A DNA stretch of 64,000 bases from Streptomyces sp. NBC_00224 (GCF_041435195.1 NZ_CP108106.1:8383001-8447000), one strand, 5' to 3'. Shown: positions 16,863-26,106, numbered from the stretch's first letter. Numbers and translations: made by a program. The notes: generated by a model not told the origin, from the letters alone.

Positions 16863-17762
16863 TCAGGACACCGGTGAGAAGGAGGCGGATTTGTACCAGG
16901 TCTCTTTACGCAGAAGTTCGAGCAGGGCTGTCTCCGCCGGGCCCGCGCCGGGCCGGACGGCGGCGACGACGGGCTGGGACACGACCGGGAACACCGGGCG
17001 CGCGAGATGCTCGTGACCGTGGGGCACCGCGGAGGCCGGGACGAGCGTCACCCCCAGCCCGTGGGCGGCCCACCGCACGGCCGTCGCCGCCTGGGATACA
17101 CGGGCGACCGTGGTCGGGGTCAGCTCGTTGTCCCGCAGCACCTCGCGCAGCACGCCGTCGAGCGCGCTGTTGTGGTCGAACCTCACCCACGGCTCCCGCT
17201 CCAGTTCGCTCAGCTCGACCCGGTCCGCGGCGAGCCGCGGGTGCCCGGCCCCCAGCACCACGACGAACTCCTCGTCGCCGAGGTGGTGGCCGTCGTACAG
17301 GCCTTCCTCGCACGGCCCGGCCATCAGGGCGAGGTCCAGCACACCGCCGCGCGCCATCCGCTCCAACTCGGCGGGGTTCGGCTCCTCAAAGACGGTGACC
17401 TCCAGCCGCGGGAAGCGGCGGCGCAACGCGCCCAGCGCCCCCGGCAACTGCCGTGTGCCCAGGCCCATCTGCGCCGCGACCACCAACTCGCCCACCAGTT
17501 CATCGGCACCGGCCCGCGCCGTGGCCCTCGCCCGCCGCGCCGCGCTCACCGCGACCTCCGCCTCCCGCAGGAACGCACGGCCGACCACGGTGGGCACCAG
17601 TCCGGTCGGCGTGCGGGTGAACAGCTTTACGCCGAGCTCCCGCTCCAGGCCGCGGATCTGCTGGGACACCGACGGCTGAGCGACGTGCAGCAGCTCCGCC
17701 GCCGCCGTCACCGAGCCCTCCTCGGCAACGGCCAGGGCGTACTCGAACTGACGAAGGCTCAT
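16863..17762 (-). CDS. LysR-family transcriptional regulator
   Basis: 299 residues. HTH in MSLRQFEYALAVAEEGSVTA and ELLHVAQPSVSQQIRGLE, then a full effector domain. The start at 17762 matches the family N-terminus; longer starts add unrelated sequence. A perfect 24-bp palindrome lies 19 bp before the start codon. Divergent from the DUF6629 membrane protein gene, which may be its target; the convergent SDR at 16021 is another candidate. Confidence 0.9.
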   Translation of the reverse strand: MSLRQFEYALAVAEEGSVTAAAELLHVAQPSVSQQIRGLERELGVKLFTRTPTGLVPTVVGRAFLREAEVAVSAARRARATARAGADELVGELVVAAQMGLGTRQLPGALGALRRRFPRLEVTVFEEPNPAELERMARGGVLDLALMAGPCEEGLYDGHHLGDEEFVVVLGAGHPRLAADRVELSELEREPWVRFDHNSALDGVLREVLRDNELTPTTVARVSQAATAVRWAAHGLGVTLVPASAVPHGHEHLARPVFPVVSQPVVAAVRPGAGPAETALLELLRKETWYKSASFSPVS

Positions 17763-17780
17763 CGGCTCCCGTCCCCTCCC

Positions 17781-17804
17781 TGCGGTGGACCGCGGTCCAC
17801 CGCA
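17781..17804. promoter_or_regulatory. Perfect 24-bp palindrome upstream of the LysR gene
   Basis: Half-site TGCGGTGGACCG followed by its exact complement with no spacer. Immediately beyond it is a direct repeat TTGTAAT-C-TTGTAAT (17805-17819) that is AT-rich like a promoter. Probably an operator for LysR or another dimer; a cruciform-forming site is the alternative. Confidence 0.6.
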
Positions 17805-17945
17805 TTGTAATCTTGTAATGGTAAGTCGAATGGGTGACGCCTCGTGGCTAGAGACATCAGCTGCGCCGTGCACCGGGATGTTGGGCGTAGCCGCGAAGGA
17901 GTGTCCGGCGCGCTACCTCACCAGGGCGGCCGTAGCGTTGCTGTC

Positions 17946-18593
17946 ATGTGCTGGAGTGCGACGGCCGACCTCATTGCGGGCGTGGGCATTATGGCTGTGG
18001 GGGCCGCTTCGGTGACCTTGGCGGCCCGCCGCCCCCGTGACCTGCCGCTGGCCGCGCTGCCTCTCCTCCTGGGGGGTCACCAGATCATCGAGGCCGCGGT
18101 CTGGCACAACGGCGGCGGCACCGGGCCCGCCACTGTCGCCTGGGCTGTCATCGCGCTCCCGCTGCTGGCGCTGTGGGTACCGGCGGCCGTGCTGTGCGCC
18201 GCGCCGCCGAGCGCCCGTCGCCGCCTGATCATTCCCCTGGCGGCGGGAGTCGCGACGGCGGCGGCGCTCACCTACGCGCTGGCGACCCGCCCCGTGACGG
18301 CCGAGATCCGTGGGCACACCGTCGGGTACTCCCTGGGGCTGCCGCAGCCGGAGCTGATCGTCATCGGCTACCTCCTCGCCACCATCGGCTCCCTGCTCCT
18401 GTCCGGCGACCGGGGCCTCGTCCTGTTCGGCGTCCTGGTTGCCGTCGGGGCAGCGGTGTCCTTCGCGCTGTGGCGGCAGGAGTACATCTCCACGTGGTGC
18501 GCGTTCGCCGCGGTGTGTTCGGTGGTCCTGTCGCTCTGGGTCAGAAGGCGTCGCCCGCCAATTCCACGGCCCTCAGGCGGTCTCGAACCTTGA
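17946..18593 (+). CDS. DUF6629 family membrane protein
   Basis: 215 residues with about seven hydrophobic helices, starting MCWSATADLIAGVGI, which I recall as the hallmark of DUF6629, an actinobacterial membrane family of unknown function. Conserved-looking GGHQIIEAAVW and WRQEYISTWCAFAA segments lie in helices 2-3 and near the end. ATG 17946 fits the family; an upstream GTG/ATG frame from 17844 adds non-hydrophobic sequence. Divergent from the LysR gene. Confidence 0.75.
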   Translation: MCWSATADLIAGVGIMAVGAASVTLAARRPRDLPLAALPLLLGGHQIIEAAVWHNGGGTGPATVAWAVIALPLLALWVPAAVLCAAPPSARRRLIIPLAAGVATAAALTYALATRPVTAEIRGHTVGYSLGLPQPELIVIGYLLATIGSLLLSGDRGLVLFGVLVAVGAAVSFALWRQEYISTWCAFAAVCSVVLSLWVRRRRPPIPRPSGGLEP

Positions 18594-18759
18594 TAGCGAC
18601 GGAGGCGATCGGGCTCTGCCTCACCTTTTTCGAGCCGCACGGTGGGTCAGTGACGGTCTGGCGGGCCGGCTGGGCAGATGTCGTGGTGCCGGTGCGCGAA
18701 CCGGCCGGGACCGCGACGGGAGGGATGGGGTCCCTGTCCTGCCTGGAGGAACAAGTTCC

Positions 18760-19347
18760 TCACGCACGTCGAGAAGGGCAGGCGACTTCCCAGGCCGCCT
18801 CGATCATCTGGAAGATCTCGTCCACCGCGGCCTCCGGATCGGCCGCCTCACGGGCCAGCGAATAGGCGTCGATCACGAACCTCGCGATCGTTCGGCAGGC
18901 CGTTGTGGTCTGTGGCAGGTCGGGATCGGCGGCGATGGCCGTCGCCAGTGTCTCCGCATGGCGCAGCCTCATCGACTCCTCGTACTCCCGCAGGGCGGGT
19001 GATTCGTCGATCATGCGCCAGATCGGGGCGGCGCTGTCCGCCGTGCAATGGCGCACCAGGGCCTGGATCTCGCGGCGCAGCGCAGGGATGAGCGGCTCGT
19101 GCGGCGCCCGGCCGGTGACCGCCTGCGTGAGGCGTTGCTCGAAGTCTTCGTCCTGCTCGAACACCAGGGCCTCTTTCGAGGCGAAGTGGGAGAAGAGCGT
19201 GGTGACGGCCACGTCGGCCTCAGCGGCCACGTCACGGATGCCCACCGCGTCGTACCCGCGTTCCAGGAAGAGCCGCAGGGCGGTGTCAGCGATCTTCTGG
19301 CGGGTCGCGGCTTTCTTGCGCTCACGGCGTCCGGGCGGCACGGTCAT
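18760..19347 (-). CDS. TetR/AcrR-family repressor
   Basis: 195 residues. The N-terminal HTH (about 12-58) reads ATRQKIADTALRLFLERGYD then AAEADVAVTTLFSHFASKEAL. The C-terminal domain is a TetR ligand-binding helical bundle. It is divergent from a medium-chain oxidoreductase gene (19418) with only 70 bp between the starts, which hold an inverted repeat. Very likely represses itself and the oxidoreductase until a small electrophile or quinone-like ligand binds. Confidence 0.9.
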   Translation of the reverse strand: MTVPPGRRERKKAATRQKIADTALRLFLERGYDAVGIRDVAAEADVAVTTLFSHFASKEALVFEQDEDFEQRLTQAVTGRAPHEPLIPALRREIQALVRHCTADSAAPIWRMIDESPALREYEESMRLRHAETLATAIAADPDLPQTTTACRTIARFVIDAYSLAREAADPEAAVDEIFQMIEAAWEVACPSRRA

Positions 19348-19375
19348 GCCCTGACACTATCAGATACAAAAACAG

Positions 19376-19401
19376 AACCGTTTCTAAACCCTAACGGTTA
19401 G
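19376..19401. promoter_or_regulatory. TetR operator candidate
   Basis: AACCGTT (19376-19382), 10-bp spacer, AACGGTT (19393-19399), an exact inverted repeat; the right part also forms a palindrome CTAAC-G-GTTAG (19391-19401). It sits 17-42 bp upstream of the oxidoreductase start and just after the repressor start, overlapping the likely promoters. Confidence 0.6.
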
Positions 19402-19417
19402 TGTTACGGTCGGCCGC

Positions 19418-20311
19418 ATGAGGAAAGTGAGCTTCGCCGAGTTCGGCGGTCCGGACGTTCTGCAACTCATAGACGCCGAGGAGCCCCACGCGGGCCCCGG
19501 CCAGGTACGCATCGCCGTGCGGGCGGCGGGCGTGAACCCCGTCGACTGGAGGATCCGTGAAGGCCAGTTCCAGAAGGTCCATCCGATCGAGTTGCCCGCC
19601 GGAGTCGGGCTGGACGCCTCCGGGGTGGTGGACGAGGTCGGTGAGGGTGTCGAAGGGGTCGAGGTCGGCGACCGCGTCTTCGGTGAAGGCTCAAGCACCT
19701 ATGCCGAGTTCGCCGTGCTGTCGGCCTGGGCCCGTATGCCCGAGGGCCTGACGTTCGAGGAGGCAGCCGGCTACCCCTCCGTGGTGGAGACCGCGCTGCG
19801 CATCATCCGCCAGGCCGGTGTGCGGTCCGGGCAGACGCTGCTGGCCAGCGGTGCGTCCGGGGGAGTCGGATCGGCGGTGCTGCAGATCGCCCGCGACCGC
19901 GGCATCACGGTGATCGGCACGGCTGGGGCCGCGAACCAGGACTATCTGCGCAGCCTGGGTGCCGTCGCCACGACGTACGGCGAGGGCTGGGCCGAGCGGG
20001 TGCGGCAGCTCGGCCATGTCGACGCAGCTCTCGATCTGGCCGGGTCGGGGGTGATCGGCGAGCTCGTCGAGCTGACCGGGGATCCGCAGAAGGTGATCTC
20101 CATCGCCGACCTCGCTGCGCCGGAGCACGGCGCCCGATTCTCCGGTGCGGCCGGGAGTATGCCGGAAGCGCTCACCGAGGCCGCCGACCTCATATCGCGG
20201 GGGAAGCTCCACATCCCGGTCGAGAAGTCGTACACGCTCGCCGAGGCCGCGGCGGCGCACATAGACAGCCATGCCGGTCACACGCGCGGGCGCCGGGTCG
20301 TGGTCGTCTGA
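19418..20311 (+). CDS. NADP-dependent medium-chain oxidoreductase (quinone-reductase type)
   Basis: 297 residues, zinc-free MDR family. N-terminal GroES-like fold with AGVNPVDWRIREGQF; Rossmann motif ASGASGGVGSAVLQIA near 145-160. The zinc-ligand Cys residues of alcohol dehydrogenases are absent, as in quinone oxidoreductases and enoyl reductases. Expected to reduce quinones or activated alkenes with NADPH. Paired with the divergent TetR repressor, a common stress-response cassette. Confidence 0.9.
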   Translation: MRKVSFAEFGGPDVLQLIDAEEPHAGPGQVRIAVRAAGVNPVDWRIREGQFQKVHPIELPAGVGLDASGVVDEVGEGVEGVEVGDRVFGEGSSTYAEFAVLSAWARMPEGLTFEEAAGYPSVVETALRIIRQAGVRSGQTLLASGASGGVGSAVLQIARDRGITVIGTAGAANQDYLRSLGAVATTYGEGWAERVRQLGHVDAALDLAGSGVIGELVELTGDPQKVISIADLAAPEHGARFSGAAGSMPEALTEAADLISRGKLHIPVEKSYTLAEAAAAHIDSHAGHTRGRRVVVV

Positions 20312-20633
20312 GTCGTTTGCAGCGTGGTTGCACGGCACCGGCAAGCTGAATTCCTACCCCGGCGCGGCTGGAACGGTTGTTGGCGCATGTGGACGAGGAG
20401 GGGGCCGGGGGCTGACGGAACCTCGTCCCCTCGGATGGCCTGCTCTGTTCGGAGGATGTCTCGGAGGGCCGGACGGGTGCCGGCAGTGGGGTGAATCCGG
20501 TGTGCTGCCAGCGCATTGGGGTGTCTGCCTGCCCCTTATGGCGGACACGCGTGCCGGGATGGCTCCCGATTGCGAAGGCCGCAGGGCCGACTCAGGGTGA
20601 TCGAAACATCCCTCGGCTCGAAGGAGTACGTCC
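20312..20633. other. Non-coding interval
   Basis: No frame on either strand here has convincing codon bias or a recognisable domain. The right end carries the ribosome-binding site CGAAGGAG (20618-20625) of the next gene. Nothing else stands out. Confidence 0.5.
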
Positions 20634-21020
20634 ATGGGTGCCTCCCGCAGGTCCCGCTTCCTCCTGACGACAGCCGTCGTCGGCACGATCGCCCTCGGCG
20701 CCGCTCAGCACACGGCAACCGCCACCACCCTTTCTCATGTACGGGCGATGACGTACTCCTCCGTCTCCACACCCACTCCGGAGGCCCAGCGGCCGGACGC
20801 CGGCGCGGTCACCACGGCGACCGCCGACGGGGCCACGGCACCGACTCGCCTCGCCCCCGACGGGGTGGTGCCGGACGACGCCGCGCCTGCGGCCGACGGG
20901 GGCTCGAACCCGCTCGGTGCGGTCACGGGCCTGGTGAGTGGCCTGGTCAGTACCCTCACCGGTGTTGTCGGAGGCCTCACCGGGTTGGTGAGCGGCCTGC
21001 TGAAGGGTTTGCTGGGCTGA
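20634..21020 (+). CDS. Small secreted protein with Gly/Leu amphipathic tail
   Basis: 128 residues. A signal peptide (MGASRRSRFLLTTAVVGTIA, cleavage near residue 30) is followed by a Pro/Ala/Thr-rich stretch and then a 36-residue tail of repeating GLVSG / GLLKG units with no charged residue except one Lys. The tail would form an amphipathic or membrane-inserting surface helix. A good ribosome site (GAAGGAG) is 9 bp upstream. No family recognised; the tail recalls actinobacterial surface-active or chaplin-like small proteins only in general character. Confidence 0.6.
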   Translation: MGASRRSRFLLTTAVVGTIALGAAQHTATATTLSHVRAMTYSSVSTPTPEAQRPDAGAVTTATADGATAPTRLAPDGVVPDDAAPAADGGSNPLGAVTGLVSGLVSTLTGVVGGLTGLVSGLLKGLLG

Positions 21021-21211
21021 CCGCGCGCGAGCGGGACGAGGCGACGCGTTCCGCCCCCGCGCGGCGTTGTTCGGGGCGGGGCACCCACTTGGCGTAGGGA
21101 TTATCGTTTCAGTAAGCCTCTATCGGGTGGTGCACGCCGGCTGTTCCAGTCAGTGGGTACGGGTCGGGTCATGCTGCCAGGGTTCCAACTCTGGCAACTG
21201 AGGGGCCCTCC

Positions 21212-21529
21212 ATGCGTCTTCGCCGTACCGCCGTCGCTGTCTTCGGCGCTCTCGCGCTCGTCATGACACTGCCTGATTCAGCCGGTGCCGCTTTTGGCAC
21301 CTTCACCTACGTCAACGTGGACAATGAGGAACTGTCGATCAGCAACCCCATGAGCGGGGAATGTTTCCTGCTGGTCAGCGGGGCGAAGCACGTGGACAAC
21401 GGCACGAGCTCCACGGCGATCCTGTACGCGGACCGGGGCTGCGAGGAGCCGCTGTCCCCGGGCCTGCCTCCCCGACAGGCTCGTGACTTCACGATTTCCG
21501 GTGCTCCCCACAGCGTCAAGTTCGGCTGA
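21212..21529 (+). CDS. Small secreted protein
   Basis: 105 residues. The signal peptide ends near residue 27 (DSAGAA). The 78-residue mature part holds two Cys (GECFLL and RGCEEP), which could form one disulfide. GGGGCC-type sequence AGGGGCC lies 9 bp before the ATG. I do not recognise the family. No neighbours in the same operon. Confidence 0.6.
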   Translation: MRLRRTAVAVFGALALVMTLPDSAGAAFGTFTYVNVDNEELSISNPMSGECFLLVSGAKHVDNGTSSTAILYADRGCEEPLSPGLPPRQARDFTISGAPHSVKFG

Positions 21530-21659
21530 GGCGCCGACGCACTGGGCGCCGCTTTGACTGTGGAAGGGCTGGCCAATCCCTGGCGGAAGTGCTGGCTTGA
21601 CACCGTCTCGCGGGAAACCCAGTTCGACCACACGGGCGGGTCTGCCTACGCTGCATTGC

Positions 21660-22520
21660 ATGATCCCCGCACTGCGCGTCCGCCGACTTTTCCACGCCCT
21701 GGAGACGTACCAAGGTGCGGACGTCTTCCTCGCGGTTGTCGAACCGTGGCTGGACGAGCACACCGACGCCGTCCGGGAGGCCCTCGCGCCGCTGGCCGCT
21801 TTCGGCGGATGGAAGCGGACCGAGTACGAGCCCGGCGATCCGCTGGAGACGGCGTACGCGCTCAGCCGCGTGAGCGACGCACTGATCTACAAGTTCCAGC
21901 CGCTGTTGCCGCCGGGCTCTGACACCTTCTGGGCGCATGACATCCACGAGCCCGAGTGCTGGCCGCAGATCACCCGTGACCAGTACCTGGCTGCCTTCGC
22001 CCGGCTCGGTATGGCCCCGATCGCTGACGTCGCGTTCGAACCGTTCTTCCACGAGGTCGTCCACGTCGAGCAGGACGACGATCCGCAGGCGCCGGTCGAG
22101 ATCACCGGAACGGTCTGGCCGGGCCTGATGTTCGGGGAGATGCTGTTCAGCCGCACCGGTGTGACGGTGCGCTCCGGCACCCGGCACCTGGTCGCGGGCA
22201 TCGCGGACCAGTCGCCGCTCCACGAAGTGTTCATGCGCCGTCACCGGGAGACCTTGGACGGGTCGCTGGCCTGTGGCACCAACTCGCAGTGGAACATGGA
22301 CTTCCGCCGCGACTACCTCACCGACGCCGCCTTCCACTTCGCCGTCGATGAGGACCCCGACTCGGACCGGGACATCCTCGGCAGGCCGAGGAGGCTGACT
22401 CCGGCCGAGCGATCGGACTTGGTGCGGCACCGCTGCTTGACCCGGCCCCTCCAGGATCCGGATGCTTGGAACAGCGCCTCCCCAGGCGGGCGGCTCACCC
22501 TCTCGCGGGATCCGAACTGA
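21660..22520 (+). CDS. Conserved-looking protein of unknown function
   Basis: 286 residues, soluble, acidic, with strong coding bias. The stretch FEPFFHEVVHVEQDDDPQAP near 120-140 and WPGLMFGEMLFSRTGVTVR near 150-170 look structured. I cannot place it in a family. ATG 21660 is chosen over upstream starts because sequence before it is Arg/Ser-rich and unlike a folded N-terminus. It converges on the amidase gene with 172 bp between stops. Confidence 0.65.
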   Translation: MIPALRVRRLFHALETYQGADVFLAVVEPWLDEHTDAVREALAPLAAFGGWKRTEYEPGDPLETAYALSRVSDALIYKFQPLLPPGSDTFWAHDIHEPECWPQITRDQYLAAFARLGMAPIADVAFEPFFHEVVHVEQDDDPQAPVEITGTVWPGLMFGEMLFSRTGVTVRSGTRHLVAGIADQSPLHEVFMRRHRETLDGSLACGTNSQWNMDFRRDYLTDAAFHFAVDEDPDSDRDILGRPRRLTPAERSDLVRHRCLTRPLQDPDAWNSASPGGRLTLSRDPN

Positions 22521-22692
22521 CCTGCCCGGCGCTCCACCACGCTCCCGGCACTCCTGGCGCCCCTGCCACCGCGGGGGAGTCGGCCCTGGCGAGGGTGGCC
22601 GACTGCCCCCTGGTGGCGGCGTGCGACACCGACACGGCGGAGGCCGGGCAGCGGCGGTGGGTCTGCGACGGACACCCGTCAGGTAGTACGCC

Positions 22693-24144
22693 CTACTCCG
22701 GTACCTGGAAGCCGCCGATCTTCTGCTCAAGCAGTTCGGCCAGCCGCAGCGGGGTGCGGTCCTCGAACATCGGACCGATGAGCTGCACTCCCACCGGCAG
22801 GCCCTCGGGGGACTTGCCTGTAGGTATCGCGGTGGCGGGTAGGCCGGGCATGGTGGCCAGACCGGCCCAGACGAGCTGGTCGAAGTACGGGTGGTCGACG
22901 CCGTCGATGTCGAGCTTGCGTTCCCTGGGATCGGGGTTGTGGTCGTGCGGGAACGCGGGGGTGGGGGTGATGGGACACACCACGGCGTCGAACTCGGCGA
23001 AGAACTGCCGCCAGCCGTGGCGGTGGAGCTCGCGACGGTTGTTCGCCTCGATCCAGTCGTGGTGGCTGAAGACCATGGCGCGCAACCGCGTCGCATCGAG
23101 GCTCTGGTCGTCCGCGCTCAGTTGGGCGGCGCGGGTCCGCAACTCCTCGTACGCTTCGATGGGAAAACGCGCAACGGCGCTCGAAAACAGCAACTGCGTG
23201 TAGAGCAGGGCGGCTTCGGTCAGGTCGGGCAGCAGCGGAGTGTGGCGTTCGACGCGGGCTCCGCTGTCGGCAAGAGCCTCGGCCACCCGGTTCAGGCCCG
23301 CCCGCACGGCGGACCCGGTCGGTATGAGCGGATGCTCATCGAGGATCAGGACCCGGAAGTCGCAGAGCCGCTCGTGGCGCGCGGGCGGCAGCGCCACGTC
23401 GTGCGCCACACCGAACGTCAGCGGGTCCGGTCCGGCCATGACGTCGAGCAGAAGTGTGAGGTCGCGGGCAGAGCGCGCCATCGGACCGACGACGGCGAGG
23501 TCAAGGTCAACCGGCAATGCCGGCGCGTCCGGCGGGACCATACCGCGGTTCGCCGCGAGTCCGAGTGTCGGCTTGTGTGCGTAGACGCCGCAGAAATGTG
23601 CGGGGGTGCGCAACGAACCGGCGATGTCGGAGCCGATGGACAGCGCGCCGAATCCGGACGCCAGGGCGGCCGCTGATCCGCCGGAGGATCCACCCGGCGT
23701 GCGACCGTGATCCCACGGGTTGTTGGTGGTGCCGTAGATCCCGTTGAAGCTCTGCACATCCTGCAGTCCGACGGGCACGTTGGTCTTGCCGAGCACCACC
23801 GCGCCTGCGGCCTTGAGCCGCGACACCTGCACCGCGTCCTCGGCCGGCATGTAGTTCCGGTATTGCGGCATGCCCCAGGTCGTGGGCAGCCCGGCGACGT
23901 TGTAGGACTCCTTGACCGTCACCGGAACGCCGAGCAGCGGCTGGTCCTCACCGCGGGCGCGCGCCTGGTCGGCCCTGCGTGCGGCAGCTCGTGCACGGTC
24001 GAAGTCCGGCACGCAGATCGCGTTGATCGTCTTGTCGTCCCGCTCGATACGGGCGATCGCCTGGTCGGTCAGTTCCACCGAGGTCACTTCACCGGCGCGC
24101 AAGGCAGCCACGAGTTGTTCGGCCGTCTGAAAATTCCACTCCAT
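22693..24144 (-). CDS. Amidase (amidase-signature family)
   Basis: 483 residues, the usual length. The Ser-cisSer-Lys triad is visible: K78 (VTVKES), the cis-Ser in PGGSSGGSAAA (153/154), and nucleophile S177 (GSDIAGSLRTP). Hydrolyses carboxamides to acid and ammonia; the family also includes GatA, but GatB/GatC are absent here, so this is a catabolic or detoxifying amidase. ATG 24144 starts at the conserved MEWNFQTAE. A tandem ATGATG at 24222-24227 has a better ribosome site (GGAGAGGG) and would add 27 residues; either could be used. Confidence 0.9.
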   Translation of the reverse strand: MEWNFQTAEQLVAALRAGEVTSVELTDQAIARIERDDKTINAICVPDFDRARAAARRADQARARGEDQPLLGVPVTVKESYNVAGLPTTWGMPQYRNYMPAEDAVQVSRLKAAGAVVLGKTNVPVGLQDVQSFNGIYGTTNNPWDHGRTPGGSSGGSAAALASGFGALSIGSDIAGSLRTPAHFCGVYAHKPTLGLAANRGMVPPDAPALPVDLDLAVVGPMARSARDLTLLLDVMAGPDPLTFGVAHDVALPPARHERLCDFRVLILDEHPLIPTGSAVRAGLNRVAEALADSGARVERHTPLLPDLTEAALLYTQLLFSSAVARFPIEAYEELRTRAAQLSADDQSLDATRLRAMVFSHHDWIEANNRRELHRHGWRQFFAEFDAVVCPITPTPAFPHDHNPDPRERKLDIDGVDHPYFDQLVWAGLATMPGLPATAIPTGKSPEGLPVGVQLIGPMFEDRTPLRLAELLEQKIGGFQVPE

Positions 24145-24633
24145 GAATCCGACCGTACTGGCCTCTGGAGCAGGGCATGAAATACCGCTTCGCACAACGG
24201 GGATGGGTGCCTGAACACTCATCATGTCCCTCTCCGGCCACAGACATCGGCCCGGCTGCTGGCGCTGGCGCTGGCGACGCGCGGCGCGACCGCATGGCGG
24301 AAACACTCGGTGGGTGAACGGGTCTACAGCTCGATGGGCGGGCGCCGTGTGCCGCCGCAGAGCGGTGATCGATGGGCGGCCGACCGCCCAAGCCAGGCAA
24401 GGAGTTCCGCCTCCCAGGGAGTGCGTGTTGGTGAGCCCGGGTCGGTCACCGCCCAGCTGGTGGAACAACTCTCCCAGCCAGGACCGCCACCCGAGTTACG
24501 CGATTAACCGATAAATAATCAGTTGGGGTGAAATCCACGCACGGCCCCTATATGGCTTTGACATGTTGCGCTGTCATATTCGTGTCAGATTGCCCCGCTC
24601 ATCTCGTCGCACCCATCAGGGGAAGGCAGGAAC
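24145..24633. other. Intergenic region between amidase and papain-like protease
   Basis: Divergent promoter region. It contains an alternative amidase start with a good ribosome site near 24222-24235 (minus strand), an AT-rich patch with an imperfect inverted repeat AACCGAT (24506-24512) and ATCAGTT (24518-24524), and a TTGACA box at 24558-24563 without a well-spaced -10. No gene seen. Confidence 0.4.
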
Positions 24634-25197
24634 ATGGGCAGATTCAGGTACGGAACCACGGCGTCGGCCATCGTGCTGGCCGCCTTGGGATCACTCGCAG
24701 TCGCGGGAGGCACGGCTCACGCGGAAGCGGGTCAGGACACCATCGGCATGCTGAAGCAGGAGAAGACCCAGTGGTGCTGGGTCGCCTCCGGGCTGACCAT
24801 CGCCAAGTTCCAGGGCTACGGCTCCACACAGACGGACTTCTGCAACCGGGCCCAGCCCGCCTACGGTTGCAACAACCAGCCCGCCACACTCGACGACATG
24901 GCCAAGGGCTGGAGCAGCCTCGGCATGACCCACCCCGGCTCGGGCCTGAGCAGTGCGGCCACGTTCAACCAGGTGTACACCGACGTCAAGGCGGCCCGGC
25001 CGATCGGTGCCCGCATCGGGTGGACGTCCGGCGGCGGCCACATGAACGTGGTCTACGGCTTCGACACGTCGAACACCACGATCGCTGTGGCCGACCCGTG
25101 GCCGGACACCGCCACGTACACCTGGTGGAACTACAACGACTACGTGAGCAACAGCTCGTCCAAGTGGACCCATTCCCGCATCGGCATCTCCCGCTAA
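24634..25197 (+). CDS. Secreted papain-like cysteine protease
   Basis: 187 residues. The signal peptide ends at GTAHA (about residue 30). Mature protein: catalytic C48 in QWCWVAS, with Q46 as a plausible oxyanion-hole residue, and H136 in GGGHMNVVYGF, followed by VADPWP (D154). This is the short papain-like/C39-like fold found in many secreted actinobacterial proteins, sometimes acting on peptides or wall proteins. Two further Cys (70 and 79) probably pair. A gene for a membrane-anchored protein starts 10 bp after the stop, so the two form an operon. Confidence 0.85.
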   Translation: MGRFRYGTTASAIVLAALGSLAVAGGTAHAEAGQDTIGMLKQEKTQWCWVASGLTIAKFQGYGSTQTDFCNRAQPAYGCNNQPATLDDMAKGWSSLGMTHPGSGLSSAATFNQVYTDVKAARPIGARIGWTSGGGHMNVVYGFDTSNTTIAVADPWPDTATYTWWNYNDYVSNSSSKWTHSRIGISR

Positions 25198-25207
25198 GGC
25201 AGGCGAC

Positions 25208-26098
25208 ATGCGCGACACCAGCGGCACCAGCGGCACCAGAACGTTCAGCAAGCGGACGGGCTCTCGCTTCTCCCGCCTGTCCATCGTCCTCGCACTGAGC
25301 GCATCCGCATTACTGTCCGTCGTCGGTCCCGCCCACGCGGCCCCGGCCAAGGACCCTCTCCCGGCCGACATCCCCGACTACCAGGCCGCCCTCAACGCGG
25401 TGAAGTCCGCCGACGTCCGCAACGCCGTCTGCCGCTTCCTGAGCACCCCGGTGCCCAGCGGCGGCACCGGTGGGCCGGTGCAGACGATCCCCGAGACGGC
25501 CGAGCCGTGCCAAGGCCTCCCGGCCTTCACGATCAAGGACCCGTTGGCGCTGAACGAGATCACCCCCGGGTTCGTCGCGGGTACCTCCCAGCCACTGCCC
25601 ACCGAGGCGGTCAAGCTGACGCAGCTTGTCTCCTCGCTGAACGTCACCGTCAACGGCCGCAACGCCACCGTCATGCTCGCCCCCACCCAGGGCGGCGGCT
25701 GGCACCTGGCGGCCGTGCGCGACGGTGACAGCGACGCCACATACGCCAGCAAGGCCACCCTGGGCACGCTGGTCTTCACCGAACCGCAGATCCGCGGCTG
25801 GTACCAGCTCAAGCTCACCACCGTCGAGCCGCTCAACGACCAGGCCCGGCAGGGACTGGGCGGCCAGGCGTCGGTGTCGCTCAGCGACTACCAGAAACTG
25901 GTCAAGGCTCGCTACGCCGACAAGCTGCCCGGCTCGGAGTACGACACGAAGGGGTACTCCAGCGGCTACAGCCCCCAGCACAAGTCGGACGACGCCTCGT
26001 CCTCCATCCCGCTGATTGCCGGCGGTTCCGGCGCGGCACTCGTCCTCGCGGGTGGGGCCGCCGTGCTCCGCCGACGCCGGCGCGCAAGTATCTGCTGA
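25208..26098 (+). CDS. Exported, C-terminally membrane-anchored partner of the papain-like protease
   Basis: 296 residues. A signal peptide (cleavage near PAHA, residue 45) leads into an extracellular domain with one Cys pair (NAVCRF, EPCQGL), a Ser/Tyr-rich linker, a hydrophobic helix (about 263-287) and a basic RRRRRAS end, so it is a type I membrane protein. No LPxTG sorting motif precedes the helix. Codon 35 is TTA (25310-25312), the rare bldA-dependent Leu codon, suggesting expression tied to development. It follows the protease gene by 10 bp; it may be its substrate, inhibitor or tether. Confidence 0.75.
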   Translation: MRDTSGTSGTRTFSKRTGSRFSRLSIVLALSASALLSVVGPAHAAPAKDPLPADIPDYQAALNAVKSADVRNAVCRFLSTPVPSGGTGGPVQTIPETAEPCQGLPAFTIKDPLALNEITPGFVAGTSQPLPTEAVKLTQLVSSLNVTVNGRNATVMLAPTQGGGWHLAAVRDGDSDATYASKATLGTLVFTEPQIRGWYQLKLTTVEPLNDQARQGLGGQASVSLSDYQKLVKARYADKLPGSEYDTKGYSSGYSPQHKSDDASSSIPLIAGGSGAALVLAGGAAVLRRRRRASIC

Positions 26099-26106
26099 GC
26101 CCGACC

